Notes: generated from the letters alone by a model not told the origin. A DNA stretch of 64,000 nucleotides from Thermoflexus hugenholtzii JAD2 (GCF_900187885.1 NZ_FYEK01000075.1:62001-126000); one strand, 5' to 3'. Positions 38,337 through 47,961 are shown, numbered from the stretch's first letter. Numbers and translations are program-made.

Positions 38337-38975
38337 ATGCGCCTCAAGGAACTGGAAGGGATCGCCCGCGAGATCCACGCGGTCCTGGAGGCGAAGAACG
38401 CAGCCCGGGACGCGGCTCTCATGCGTTGCCGGGAGCTGACCCGCCTGTGCGCGCTGTGCATCCGGGCGGTCCATCGCGAGGAATACGCGGAGGGCCAGCG
38501 CCTGCTTCGTGAAGCCCAGCAGGCCGCCTTTGTCCTGCAGACGGATCTCGCCCCCTTCCCGGATCTCCTGTATGCCGGATATACGCAGGACGCGCTGAAG
38601 GAGTGGGTCGAGGCCTCAGTGGTCTACGCCATCGTCACCGGACAGCCCCTTCCGGGGCCGCGGGAGCTGAACGTCCCGGAAGCGGCTTATCTGAACGGCC
38701 TGGCGGAGGCGGCCACGGAGCTCCGCCGTCGTATCCTGGATTTGATCCGCACGGATCGCTTTGATGAGGCGGAACGCCTGCTTCAAGCGATGGATGAGAT
38801 CTACGAAGTGCTGATCACGATGGATTACCCGGATGCCCTCACGGGAAATCTGCGCCGGGCTACGGATGTGGTGCGGGGAACGCTGGAGCGAACCCGTGGG
38901 GAGCTTACCCTGAGCCTGCGGGAACACCTCCTCCAGGAGGCTCTGCAACGGATCGATCTGCGCTTCAGCAAGTGA
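38337..38975 (+). CDS. translin family protein
   Basis: 212 residues from ATG 38337; the frame extends 23 codons further to 38268, but that part is unlike translin. Helical throughout, with 'RELTRLCALCIRAVHREEYA', 'DALKEWVEASVVYAIVTGQP', 'NVPEAAYLNGLAEAATELRR' and 'DYPDALTGNLRRATDVVRGT', the order and spacing of translin/TRAX-like proteins of archaea and some bacteria. Family members bind nucleic acid and some cleave RNA. The role in bacteria is not established. Confidence 0.75.
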   Translation: MRLKELEGIAREIHAVLEAKNAARDAALMRCRELTRLCALCIRAVHREEYAEGQRLLREAQQAAFVLQTDLAPFPDLLYAGYTQDALKEWVEASVVYAIVTGQPLPGPRELNVPEAAYLNGLAEAATELRRRILDLIRTDRFDEAERLLQAMDEIYEVLITMDYPDALTGNLRRATDVVRGTLERTRGELTLSLREHLLQEALQRIDLRFSK

Positions 38976-39087
38976 TCCGCTCCCCCGTTTTCTTGAAGGG
39001 CTTCTGGAAATGTGAAAGCATGGGAGTGAGACGCCAAGGGCAGAATCCGGGCCCTGGGACCATCCCGGCCGTCTGGGCAAGTGAACG

Positions 39088-40209
39088 ATGGCCTTCACAG
39101 TGAAGGATTTTGAAGATCTGCTGCGCATCTTGGATCGCTATCCCCACTGGCGGGAGGAGTTGCGCCGGCGCATCCTCCTGGAGGAGCTGGAGCAGCTGCC
39201 CCGGGCGCATCGGCGGCTCTCCGTCCGGATCGGTCGGATCGAGAAGGCCCTGGCGGCGCTGGCCGAGACAGTCCGGAAGCTCGCCCAGGACCAACGGCGT
39301 CATGCCGCCGCCCTGGCCAAAGTCCGCAAGGAGGTTGCGGAAGCACGCGCCGAGGCCGATCGTCGGTTTGCGGAGTTGGCGGAGACGCAACGGCGGACGG
39401 AGGAGAGCCTGGCGGCCTATCGGGCGGAGACGGAACGCCGGTTTGCCGAGCTGGCAGAGGCCCAGCGGCGGCATTATGAGGAGTTCGCCGCCCACCGCCA
39501 GGAGTTCCTCGCCTATCGGGCGGAGACGGAACGCCGGTTCGCGGAGCTGGCAGAGGCCCAGCGGCGGACGGAGGAGAGCCTGGCGGCCTATCGGGCGGAG
39601 ACGGAACGCCGGTTTGCCGAGCTGGCAGAGGCCCAGCGGCGGCATTATGAGGAGTTCGCCGCCCACCGCCAGGAGTTCCTCGCCTATCGGGCGGAGACGG
39701 AACGCCGGTTCGCGGAGCTGGCAGAGGTCCTGCGACGCTTGGTGGAGCGAGTGGATCGGATCGAACAGGATGTCGGGACGCTTAAAGACCATGACCTGCG
39801 CCGGCGCTATGCGGAGCTCGCACCCTCTTACTTCGGCGGCCCGAACTTCCGCAAAGTCCGCGTGCTGACATCCTCGGAGCTGGTCAACCGGCTGTTGGCC
39901 GCATTGGATGAGGGGAAGATCGAACGGGAAGACTTTGAGGAAGCCCGTCGCATCGATCTGGTGGTTCGCGGCGAATGGGAGGGCCGCACGCTCCACCTGG
40001 CCCTGGAGACCTCCTGGACGATCGATCGTAGGGATGTGGAGCGCGCGGTGCAGCGCGCGCGGATCCTTCAGGCCGTCTTGGGGGAGACCTGGCCTGCAGT
40101 AGCTGGCAGCCGTCTGACCGAAGGGGCCCGCGAGCTCCTCCAGCGGATCCGCGAGGAAGGACGGCCCATCGTGGTCGCCCAGGACGGCGGCATCGAGTGG
40201 CCCTCTTGA
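39088..40209 (+). CDS. coiled-coil protein with C-terminal nuclease-like domain (DUF3782-like)
   Basis: 373 residues. 1-~45 is a small helical head. ~45-235 is a coiled coil built from 'AYRAETERRFAELAEAQRR' units, expanded by a 57-residue tandem duplication (171 bp, nearly identical copies). ~250-373 is a compact domain with 'EARRIDLVVRGEWEGRTLHL' and 'ALETSWT', the D...E.S spacing of PD-(D/E)XK-like DUF3782 proteins common in thermophiles. Function unknown; oligomerisation through the coil and nucleic-acid cleavage are inferred from the family. Confidence 0.75.
   Translation: MAFTVKDFEDLLRILDRYPHWREELRRRILLEELEQLPRAHRRLSVRIGRIEKALAALAETVRKLAQDQRRHAAALAKVRKEVAEARAEADRRFAELAETQRRTEESLAAYRAETERRFAELAEAQRRHYEEFAAHRQEFLAYRAETERRFAELAEAQRRTEESLAAYRAETERRFAELAEAQRRHYEEFAAHRQEFLAYRAETERRFAELAEVLRRLVERVDRIEQDVGTLKDHDLRRRYAELAPSYFGGPNFRKVRVLTSSELVNRLLAALDEGKIEREDFEEARRIDLVVRGEWEGRTLHLALETSWTIDRRDVERAVQRARILQAVLGETWPAVAGSRLTEGARELLQRIREEGRPIVVAQDGGIEWPS
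39391..39727 (+). repeat. 171-bp in-frame tandem duplication
   Basis: Copy 1 is 39391-39561, copy 2 starts at 39562 and matches to about 39727. The copies appear almost identical base for base, so the duplication is recent. Each encodes 57 residues of coiled coil, keeping the frame. Confidence 0.85.
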
Positions 40210-40224
40210 ACGGAAGCCTCTGGC

Positions 40225-42696
40225 TTAGCGGACTTCGATCCGCAGAGAGGGCGCCGGGATGACCTCCCCTTCCTCCAGCTCAGCTGTCGCTTGAAAGATG
40301 TGGGTTCCAGGGATGAGGAGCCACCAAGCCCGATAGGGCGGGCTCGTCCACTCCATCCACGGTTGCCCGTCGATCTCCACTCGCACGGATCGGGGGATCC
40401 TCTCTCCGGTCCAGTAGAGCTCCACCAGCAGGCGCTGAGCCTCCGGAGGTAAGGAGGGAGCCTGTCGATAGATCGCCCCCGCGGGCGGGGAGACCCAGCG
40501 CAAGCCGCCTGCCCCCTTCCCTCCTTCCTGCTCCACCCGAGGAGGCAGAGGAAACCCGTTCTCCTGAGCCCATTTCCAGGCCCGTGGCGGCCACATGATC
40601 ATCACCCGCTCCTCCACCGCCTCGGGAGGCGTGTCCGGGCCCGCCAGGCCTCCGGTCCGACGATCGATCCGCCATCGGCGATATAGATCATCGGCCTCCT
40701 TCGGCTCGGTGCCCTCGATGAACCATTCCTCCCGGGTCTGGGGGCAATCCGGTGTCGGAAGCTTGCCGGAAAGGGCGCAAACGGTCATCCGGCGCACCCC
40801 CTCCGGGACGGGGAAATCCCGAGCCGGCCGGCCGCGATGGAGGAGCTCCATCACGGCATGCCAGATGGGAGCGGCGCCTGTCACCCCCGAAACCTCCCGC
40901 AAGGGCGTCTGATCCACGTTCCCGATCCAGACACCCACCACCCAGTCCGGGGTGTAGCCGATGGTCCAGTTGTCCCGCCAGTCGCTGCTGGTTCCTGTCT
41001 TCACGGCGGCCGGCCGGTCCAGCCGCAGGGGGCTCCAGGCCCCGAACCCCAACGTCCGCGCATCCGGGTCTTTCAGGATATCTGTGATCAGGAAAGCAAC
41101 CCGTGGATCCAGAACCTGGGGGCCTGGGGTCGGCTCCGCGCGAGCGCGCCACCGCCCATGGCGATCCCGGATCTCGCGGATCAGGATGGGCGTCACCCGG
41201 CGTCCGCCGCTGGCCAGCGCCGCATACGCCGCTGTAAGATCCAGCAGTCGAACCTCCCCGCCTCCCAGGGTCAGGGAGAGCCCATAGCGGGTGGGAGGGC
41301 CGGGGAGCTGAACCCCCAGACGATCCAGAAGATCCAGGAGGCGGGGAACCCCGACCTGCTCCAGCACGGCCACGGCGGGCACGTTCAGGGAGGAGGCCAG
41401 GGCGACCCGGGCGGAGACCGGCCCATGGTAGCGCCGGTCGTAATTGATCGGCTGGTAGCCTTCGCCCTCGGCGGGGATGAAGGTCTGCGGCAGATCCCAG
41501 AGAAGAGAAGCAGGGGTAAGCAGAGGGCCGCTGTGCGGATCAAAGGCCATGGCGTAAGTGAAGGGCTTGAGGGCGGAGCCGGGCTGACGGGGGATTCGGA
41601 CGCCATCCACCGCCCCGCTGATCGTCGCATCGAAATAGTCCGGGCTGCCCACCCAGGCCAGGACCTCCCCGGTCTGCGGGTCCAGGACCACAACGGCCCC
41701 GTTGCGGGCCCCCGCGCCCGGGCGATCCGGACGGGGGCGGTTGATCTCCGCGAGATGATGGCGCAGGATCCCGGTGATGGCCTCGTTCCACGCCAGATCC
41801 AGGGTGGTGGTGACGACCAGGCCCTCTTGGAACATGGCCTCTTCGCCGAACTGCGCCGCCAGCGCTTCGCGGATCGCCATCACGAAATGGGGGGCGTGGA
41901 TGGGGAAAGGGACGCTGGCGAAGCGCAAACGCTCTGCGGCGGCGATGGCCGCCTCCTCCGGGGAGAGGAAGCCATGCCGAACCATCAGGCGGAGCACCTG
42001 CTGCCGGCGCTCCTCTGCGGCCTCCGGCCGGGTGAGGGGATCATACCGGCTGGGCGCTTGCGGCAGGCCGGCCAGCAATGCGCACTCCGCGGTGTCCAGC
42101 TCCCCCGCGTGCTTGCCGAAGTAAGTTCGGGCTGCAGCCTCCAGGCCGTAGGCGAAGTGTCCGTAGAAAACCGTGTTCAGGTAAATCTCCAGCAGTTCAT
42201 CCTTTCCGTAGCGTCGGCTGAGCTCCAGGGCCAGCAGGGCTTCCCGGACTTTCCGCCGCAGGGTGCGCGCGGTTCGCTCGTCCGGTTCCAGGAGCAGCGC
42301 GCGGGCGATCTGCTGGGGAATGGTGCTGGCCCCGCTCGGGGAGCCCTCCCCCCGCAGGTTCATCCAAAGGGCGCGCAGGATGGCGATGGGATCCACCCCG
42401 GGGTGCTCATAGAAACGGGCGTCCTCCGTCGCCAGCGTGGCCTGCACACAGGCCCGGGGGATGCGGGAGAGGGGAACCCAGGTGTGGCCTCCCTGATGGG
42501 GTGGGGCGATCTCATACAGGAGCCGGCCCTGGCGATCGAGGATCCGCACCCCGGGCACAGGGGCGCGCCCGAAGAGCCCTTCGGGATCCGGGAGCGGGCC
42601 GATCCAGAGCCGCAACAGCCCTCCGATCCCGGCGAACCCGAGAACCAGGAAAAGGAGGGCCCTCCTGCGCCGCCTGCGCTCCTGATGTGCGCCCAT
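40225..42696 (-). CDS. pbpC: penicillin-binding protein 1C
   Basis: 823 residues. One TM anchor near the N-terminus, a GT51 glycosyltransferase domain ('ATEDARFYEHPGVDPIAIL', 'EIYLNTVFYGHFAYGLEAAA'), a transpeptidase domain with the active serine in 'GSALKPFTYA', 'SSLNVPA' and 'KTGTSSDWRDNW', and a C-terminal biPBP_C-type beta domain (~700-823). It polymerises and cross-links peptidoglycan outside the membrane. Class C identity rests on the C-terminal domain and the short linker. Starts 28 bp downstream of the site-2 protease end. Confidence 0.93.
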   Translation of the reverse strand: MGAHQERRRRRRALLFLVLGFAGIGGLLRLWIGPLPDPEGLFGRAPVPGVRILDRQGRLLYEIAPPHQGGHTWVPLSRIPRACVQATLATEDARFYEHPGVDPIAILRALWMNLRGEGSPSGASTIPQQIARALLLEPDERTARTLRRKVREALLALELSRRYGKDELLEIYLNTVFYGHFAYGLEAAARTYFGKHAGELDTAECALLAGLPQAPSRYDPLTRPEAAEERRQQVLRLMVRHGFLSPEEAAIAAAERLRFASVPFPIHAPHFVMAIREALAAQFGEEAMFQEGLVVTTTLDLAWNEAITGILRHHLAEINRPRPDRPGAGARNGAVVVLDPQTGEVLAWVGSPDYFDATISGAVDGVRIPRQPGSALKPFTYAMAFDPHSGPLLTPASLLWDLPQTFIPAEGEGYQPINYDRRYHGPVSARVALASSLNVPAVAVLEQVGVPRLLDLLDRLGVQLPGPPTRYGLSLTLGGGEVRLLDLTAAYAALASGGRRVTPILIREIRDRHGRWRARAEPTPGPQVLDPRVAFLITDILKDPDARTLGFGAWSPLRLDRPAAVKTGTSSDWRDNWTIGYTPDWVVGVWIGNVDQTPLREVSGVTGAAPIWHAVMELLHRGRPARDFPVPEGVRRMTVCALSGKLPTPDCPQTREEWFIEGTEPKEADDLYRRWRIDRRTGGLAGPDTPPEAVEERVMIMWPPRAWKWAQENGFPLPPRVEQEGGKGAGGLRWVSPPAGAIYRQAPSLPPEAQRLLVELYWTGERIPRSVRVEIDGQPWMEWTSPPYRAWWLLIPGTHIFQATAELEEGEVIPAPSLRIEVR

Positions 42697-42724
42697 GGCG
42701 CAACCTCTCCCGGGGCACCCTTTT

Positions 42725-43825
42725 TCAAAACTCCACCAGCGAGAAGGGAACGGGGACGAAGATCAGCAGGAACAGGATCCAGGTGAGCCAGCCGATGGCC
42801 TGGCGCATCGGGTTCAGGGGTGTGATGTCGTTCAGCGGCGGCGGATGGCGCAGGCCGGTCAGCATCGGCATGAAGGCCCAGAGGAACCATCCCGGCCAGC
42901 GCAGGCCCAGTAGCAAAAGAGCGAACACGCCGATCTCCGAGATCCGCCACGCGGCGCGGCCCAGCATCGCATACATGATGTGTCCGCCGTCCAGCTGGCC
43001 CAGGGGCAACAGGTTGAAGGCCGTCACCAGCAGCCCAATCCACCCCGCCCACGCCAGGACGTTCAGCTGCACGTCATAGCCATCGCTCGGGAGAGGACGT
43101 CCGAAGATCAACGCCTTCAGCACCCAGTAAAGGAGGGAGTTGCCCTCCAGGAATACCACGCCCCGCAGGGGGACCACCGGGGAGGTGTAGAGGCCGTAGA
43201 TCAGGATCGGGAGGGCGACGGCCAGCCCGGCCAGAGGGCCGGCCACCCCGATGTCAAAGAGGGCCTTGCGGTTGCGGATGGGCGAGCGGATCTGGATGAA
43301 CGCCCCGAAGGTCCCCAGGGTCCCGATCCACGGAGGGACAGGGATGAAATACGGCAGGGTGACTTCGCTGCGGTGTAGCCGCGCGGCGATATAGTGCCCC
43401 ATCTCGTGGACCCCCAGGATCAGCAGGAGCGCCCCGGCGAAAGTGACCCCCTGGGAGAGGTTGAGGCCACCCTCGCTCCCGTAGAGCGCCCCGGCCCAGA
43501 TGGTGGTCGCCACCGTGGCCAGGAAGAGAAGCAGGTTGATCCAGGGACGAGCCCGAGAGGGTCGGAACACCCCCGCCTGGGCGATGATCTGATCGGTGCT
43601 CCCATGACGACGCAGGATCGGGGTATAACCCAGTGCCTCGAAGCGATCGCGTAGGACTTCAAAAGCCGCCTCGGCATCGGTCTGCAGATAACCCTCGAAA
43701 GCGATCACCTGATCCGGGGGATACAGCACCCGGGTCTCCGTGATCACGAAAAGCCCCCGCAACGCCGCCGCCAGCCGGTCCAGCGTAGAGGGGGTCCATT
43801 CCGTCTCATACCATACGGTTTCCAT
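42725..43825 (-). CDS. site-2 protease family membrane protein (M50)
   Basis: 366 residues from 43825; the open frame upstream overlaps non-coding sequence. N-terminal soluble part (1-90), then a polytopic domain with the zinc motif H140-E141-M-G-H144 and the second motif 'LLPLGQLDGGH'. This is the plant-EGY/cyanobacterial-type intramembrane protease layout without a PDZ domain, unlike the RseP-type gene at 54 kb. Substrates are unknown; regulated intramembrane proteolysis is the family role. Confidence 0.9.
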   Translation of the reverse strand: METVWYETEWTPSTLDRLAAALRGLFVITETRVLYPPDQVIAFEGYLQTDAEAAFEVLRDRFEALGYTPILRRHGSTDQIIAQAGVFRPSRARPWINLLLFLATVATTIWAGALYGSEGGLNLSQGVTFAGALLLILGVHEMGHYIAARLHRSEVTLPYFIPVPPWIGTLGTFGAFIQIRSPIRNRKALFDIGVAGPLAGLAVALPILIYGLYTSPVVPLRGVVFLEGNSLLYWVLKALIFGRPLPSDGYDVQLNVLAWAGWIGLLVTAFNLLPLGQLDGGHIMYAMLGRAAWRISEIGVFALLLLGLRWPGWFLWAFMPMLTGLRHPPPLNDITPLNPMRQAIGWLTWILFLLIFVPVPFSLVEF

Positions 43826-44167
43826 CGGATCCGTGCCTGATCGAGCGTGAGGATGGGGGATCGGGTTCTCCTTGGCATCTCGAAGGGCGGAGGGAGCCCG
43901 CCCCGTTTGAACCGTCCCATGGAGCCTTTGGCCGGCTCCCGGGGTGCTCCGCAACGCCTACCCCTTCTCTTCAGTCTAAGACACAGGGGCCGGGCGTGCA
44001 ACGAAAGGCGACGTTGTCGCCTGCTCCCCATGGCCGATTTTGCGGTAGGATAGGATATGAGGAACGGAGGGTCGCGGCCCCACCGGCTGCGGCGACGAGA
44101 TGATCAATGAGAAGCCTGGGCTCTCGTTCATAGGAGCGCAATCGGAAACGAGGTAGGGAGATCCACG
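43826..44167. other. divergent intergenic region, 342 bp
   Basis: Lies between the site-2 protease (minus) and the CofD-like gene (plus), so it should hold both promoters. I see a small perfect hairpin GGCGAC-GTT-GTCGCC (44007-44021) and an A/T-richer TAGGATAGGATAT (about 44048-44060) that could be a -10 for the plus-strand gene. No -35 is convincing and there is no gene. Confidence 0.35.
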
Positions 44168-45484
44168 ATGACCCTGAGACGATGGACTCGTCCGGGATGG
44201 GAGGGGATCCTCCGCTCCCTCCGTTACTGGCTGACCCCGGGGATGGGGATCAAGCGGTGGCTGGTCCTGCTGCTGGTGGGGATCACGGAGCTGGCGCTGG
44301 CCTTGGCTTATGTGCTGGTGACCATTTACCGGGAGCAGCCTCTGCCGCCGATCTTTTATTACATCACGCTCCAGTTCATCCCCCGGCTGGGCCGGGCGGC
44401 GCTCTTCGGGCTGCTGGGCTTGGTCACCACCGGTTTCGCCCTGCTCCGGTTGAACCGCACGCTGCTTTCCCCTTTCCTCCAGCCGGGGCGGGATGTGGCG
44501 GAGATCCTCCATCGTCACCGGCAGCGGGAGCGGGGCCCACGCATTGTGGTCATCGGCGGAGGAACGGGTCAATCCACCCTGCTCCGTGGTTTAAAGGGGG
44601 TAAGCGCGCGACTGACCGCGGTGGTCACCGTGGCGGACGATGGGGGCAGTTCCGGCCGGCTGCGTCGGGAGATGGGCCTGTTGCCGCCCGGGGACTTCCG
44701 GAACTGCCTGGCTGCCCTCGCGGAGGCCGAGCCGCTGATGACCGCCCTCTTTCAATACCGGTTCGGACGGGGGACCGGCCTCAACGGACACGCCTTCGGA
44801 AATCTCTTTATCGCCGCCATGGCGGAGATCACCGGCAGCTTCGAACGGGCGGTCGCCGAATCCAGCCGCGTCCTGGCGGTCCGCGGGCAGGTGTTGCCAT
44901 GCACTGTGGAGCACGTCATCCTGGCCGCGGAGATCCGGGATGCGGAAGGCCGCATCCATCGCGTGGATGGGGAGTCGGCGATCCCCGAGGTCCGGGGCCG
45001 CATCGAGCGGGTGTGGCTGATCCCGGAGCATGCGCGGGCGTATCCGGAAACCATCCGGGCCATCCTGGAGGCGGACCTCATCGTCCTGGGGCCGGGGAGC
45101 CTCTACACCAGCGTGCTGCCCAACCTGCTGGTGGAGGGCATCGTCCCCGCCATCCGGGCCAGCCGGGCCCTTAAGGTCTACGTGTGCAATGTGGCCACTC
45201 AAATCGGGGAGACGGACGGCTATACCGTGGCGGATCACGTCCGGGCCATCGAGCGGCATGTGGGGGTGGGGCTTTTTGATCTGGTCCTGGTGAACAGCCG
45301 GGTGGACGTGCCATGGGAGGAGATCCCCGAGGAGGTAGGCGAGCTGGTGCGCTGGGATGGGCAGCCGATCCCGCCCTACACGGTGGTGGCGATGGATGTG
45401 ATCGATGAGCGGATGCCCTGGCGCCATGATCCGGAGAAGCTGGCCCGGGCGCTGATGACCCTTTTCGAGCGCAGCCGCCGTTAA
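44168..45484 (+). CDS. yvcK: gluconeogenesis factor YvcK/CofD-like protein, membrane-anchored
   Basis: 438 residues. N-terminal ~110 residues carry two TM segments ('WLVLLLVGITELALALAYVL' and 'ALFGLLGLVTTGFALLRL'), an extension often seen in this phylum. The CofD-like domain follows: 'GGGTGQSTLLRGLK', 'TVADDGGSSGRLRREMG', 'PPGDFRNCLAALAE' and 'IVLGPGSLYTSVLPNLLVEG'. The family binds UDP-sugars and affects cell-wall metabolism and shape; the enzymatic role is unclear. Probably co-transcribed with the next two small genes. Confidence 0.92.
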   Translation: MTLRRWTRPGWEGILRSLRYWLTPGMGIKRWLVLLLVGITELALALAYVLVTIYREQPLPPIFYYITLQFIPRLGRAALFGLLGLVTTGFALLRLNRTLLSPFLQPGRDVAEILHRHRQRERGPRIVVIGGGTGQSTLLRGLKGVSARLTAVVTVADDGGSSGRLRREMGLLPPGDFRNCLAALAEAEPLMTALFQYRFGRGTGLNGHAFGNLFIAAMAEITGSFERAVAESSRVLAVRGQVLPCTVEHVILAAEIRDAEGRIHRVDGESAIPEVRGRIERVWLIPEHARAYPETIRAILEADLIVLGPGSLYTSVLPNLLVEGIVPAIRASRALKVYVCNVATQIGETDGYTVADHVRAIERHVGVGLFDLVLVNSRVDVPWEEIPEEVGELVRWDGQPIPPYTVVAMDVIDERMPWRHDPEKLARALMTLFERSRR

Positions 45485-45530
45485 GGCCCGACCTGAAGGT
45501 TCTTCCCTCACAAGTCGAGGAGGTCCTGGG

Positions 45531-46193
45531 GTGGAGCGGCACATCCGATCCGGAGCGCGCGGGGTCCTGGGGCTGGTGCTCCTGATCGGGAGCGCATGTC
45601 TCCTGGGACCCTCCCGTCCCGGCCCCTTGATCTATGAAGGGCCTTACCGGGTTGACCTGGCTGTGGGCGAGCGGTTGCCAGGGACGGATGTCCGGTATCT
45701 GGGGGTGGGGGCGCAGGGAGCGCGCGTGCGCATCGAGGGCCAGGAGGCGATCCGTCTGGCGGGGGATTCCCTGGAAGCGGAGGCCCAGCCGCATCCTGCG
45801 CTGGCGGTGCGCTACAACCTCCGGATCTACTCCTATGATGAACGCGCCCTCCATGCCATCGGCACCGTCCATGTTGAGATCCGGGAAGCGCAGCCGCGGA
45901 TGGGACCGCTGCCGGAGAAGGCGGCGGTGCGCTTCACCGCCCCGGTCACTTATCGCGTGCCCCGGGACGGCGTGATCCCCGGGACCTCGATCGTTTATCG
46001 GGGGAAGGAGGACGGACGGGCGCGCCTGGAAGGCCTTCCCGGTTACCCCTACCGGAACATCGGGGATTCGATCCTCTGGACCGGGCAGGTGCATCCGATG
46101 GCTCACCTGAACGCCACCCTCCGGGTCCTGCTGATCGAGGATTCGTGGCTGACGGTGGGCGGGACGGTCGAAGTGTGGCTCTCGGGGCTTTAA
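45531..46193 (+). CDS. secreted protein with two repeated beta domains
   Basis: 220 residues, GTG start after GTCGAGGAGG. Signal peptide with a Cys at its end ('LGLVLLIGSAC'), so possibly a lipoprotein. Two similar halves follow: 'YRVDLAVGERLPGTDVRYLG' and 'YRVPRDGVIPGTSIVYRG', each ending in a 'GTVHVEI' / 'GTVEVWL' strand. The internal duplication is clear by eye. No known family recognised; a cell-surface role is inferred. Confidence 0.7.
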   Translation: MERHIRSGARGVLGLVLLIGSACLLGPSRPGPLIYEGPYRVDLAVGERLPGTDVRYLGVGAQGARVRIEGQEAIRLAGDSLEAEAQPHPALAVRYNLRIYSYDERALHAIGTVHVEIREAQPRMGPLPEKAAVRFTAPVTYRVPRDGVIPGTSIVYRGKEDGRARLEGLPGYPYRNIGDSILWTGQVHPMAHLNATLRVLLIEDSWLTVGGTVEVWLSGL

Positions 46194-46227
46194 GAGGGAT
46201 CGGTATCTCGGGAGAAGGGGGGCTTCC

Positions 46228-46461
46228 ATGGTCCAGGCCTATGTGTTCATCCAGGCGGCGATGGGCAAGCCCAGCGCGGTGGCGGAGGCCCTGCGCGGGC
46301 TTCCCGAGGTGAAGTCCGCGGTGGTGGTCACCGGACCTTACGACGTGATCGCCCTGATCGAGGCGCCCGACCTGCAGGCCTTAGGCCGGGTGATCACCGA
46401 GAAGATCCAGACCATCGAGGGGGTGGAGCGCACGCTGACCTCGCTGGTCACGGGGATCTGA
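46228..46461 (+). CDS. Lrp/AsnC ligand-binding (RAM) domain protein
   Basis: 77 residues, the stand-alone RAM domain: 'AYVFIQAAMGKPSAVAEALR', 'VVVTGPYDVIALIEAPDLQA', 'IEGVERTLTSLVTG'. It lacks the helix-turn-helix of full Lrp regulators. Stand-alone RAM proteins bind amino acids and may modulate enzymes or other regulators. It ends 21 bp before the convergent CoxE-like gene. Confidence 0.88.
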   Translation: MVQAYVFIQAAMGKPSAVAEALRGLPEVKSAVVVTGPYDVIALIEAPDLQALGRVITEKIQTIEGVERTLTSLVTGI

Positions 46462-46482
46462 GGGAGGGTCGCGTCGCGGCCG

Positions 46483-47880
46483 CTACGCGCCGCCTCGCTC
46501 GAACAGGCGGTCGATGGCTTCCGTCAGCTCCGCCAGGTTCTGGACCTGGTGGACCGCCGCGCAGAGCGGGGCGTAGAGGAGCATGTCGCTGTCGCCGGTG
46601 CCCCAGAGCGCTCGGGGCTCTGGATTGAACCAGAGGATGCGTTTCGCTCGACGACGGATGAGCTCGAAGCAATCCAGGCGGGGATCGTTGTAATTGTTCC
46701 GCCCGTCCCCCACGATGATCACCGTGGTCTTCCGGTCCAGGGCGTCCAGGTGGCTGCGGCAGAAGGTGGCCAGGCTGGTCCCCAGGTCCGTGTTGTAATA
46801 CCCCGGCGGGTTCTCCCGGAGCACCCGACGCACCGCCTCCTCCGGCCGCTCCTCGGCGAAAATGGGCGTGATCTCACGCAGGTCATCGATGAACACAAAG
46901 CTGCGCGTGCGGCTGATCTGATCCTGCAGCAGGTAGATCAGATGGAGGAAGAACTCGGAGCAGTGCCGCACCGAGGTGCTGAGGTCGCACAGCACCACCA
47001 GTCGGGGCTTGAGGTGGCGCCGGCGGAAGCGCAGGTCGAAGGGGACGCCGGCGTGGCGCAGGTTCGCCCGCAGCGTGGCCTTGGCGTCCAGCCGGCGGCC
47101 ATCCCCGCGCTTCATACGCAGAGCGGCCCGGGTGCGCAGGCGGGCGGCCAAGCGGGCGACCATCTGGCGCATGCGGTGGAGATCCGTGGGGGTCAGGGCG
47201 TGGAACGGGCGCTCTAGGAGCTCCGCCTCGCTGGGCTCCGGGGGGCGCTCGGCCAGGCGCTCCAGGGCAGACATCCCCGCCGCCTGCTGGATCTGGCGGA
47301 GGAGGGCGGCCCGGTTGGCCCGCATCCGTTCCTCCAGCTGCCGGATCGTGTTCGCATCCATCCCGGCTTCCGCCAGCATCCGCAGGAGGGCCCGCAGCAT
47401 TTCCTCCAGCCGTTCGTCCAGCCCCGCCCCTCGCTGCATCCAGCGGGCGAGGGCCTGGCGGTCCGCCCACTCCCGGATGTGCCGGCTTCCGGCATAGCGG
47501 GCCAGGGCCTGGAGCTCCTCCGGCGTGAAGGGCTGACCTTCCAGCAGCCGGCGCAGCAGCTCCGCCATCTGGGGCCCAAACGAACGGGCCAGGGCCTGCA
47601 GCGCCTGTTGCAGCAGCCGCTGATCCCGGGGGGAGAGACCGCCCGTCGCGGGCATCATCGGGGGCTCGCCCAGCCCGAAGAACAGGGGGAACAGCTCCTC
47701 GAAAACGGGGAGGGACCGGGCATCCTTCACCAGGGCGGTTCTCAGGGCGGCTTTGAAGATCTCCCGATCCATCACCCCGACCTGCTCGACCGCGCGGAGG
47801 GCATCCGCCGATTCCGCCACGGACACCCGCACCCCGGTCGCCCGGAGGGCCCGGATGAACCGCACAATCCGCTCATCCAT
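46483..47880 (-). CDS. VWA domain-containing CoxE-like protein
   Basis: 465 residues. A helical N-terminal half ('FIRALRATGVRVSVAESADA', 'LKALRTAL'-type segments) and a C-terminal von Willebrand A domain with MIDAS-like 'VVLCDLSTSVRH' and 'DLGTSLATFCRSHLDALDRK'. CoxE-like proteins work with MoxR-type ATPases to insert metal or sulfur into Mo hydroxylases. A molybdenum hydroxylase lies 14 kb away, but no MoxR gene is adjacent, so a link is only possible. Confidence 0.85.
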   Translation of the reverse strand: MDERIVRFIRALRATGVRVSVAESADALRAVEQVGVMDREIFKAALRTALVKDARSLPVFEELFPLFFGLGEPPMMPATGGLSPRDQRLLQQALQALARSFGPQMAELLRRLLEGQPFTPEELQALARYAGSRHIREWADRQALARWMQRGAGLDERLEEMLRALLRMLAEAGMDANTIRQLEERMRANRAALLRQIQQAAGMSALERLAERPPEPSEAELLERPFHALTPTDLHRMRQMVARLAARLRTRAALRMKRGDGRRLDAKATLRANLRHAGVPFDLRFRRRHLKPRLVVLCDLSTSVRHCSEFFLHLIYLLQDQISRTRSFVFIDDLREITPIFAEERPEEAVRRVLRENPPGYYNTDLGTSLATFCRSHLDALDRKTTVIIVGDGRNNYNDPRLDCFELIRRRAKRILWFNPEPRALWGTGDSDMLLYAPLCAAVHQVQNLAELTEAIDRLFERGGA

Positions 47881-47961
47881 CGTGGGCTCCTTGGGAATCC
47901 CCTCGCTCCTGTTGGCTTCATTCTGACGCGACCGGGCGAGGGCGTCAAAAAGATAGCAGGA

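Noticed and set aside
39391-39727. Tandem repeat as a possible CRISPR array
   Set aside because: Only two long in-frame copies without spacers; it encodes coiled coil.
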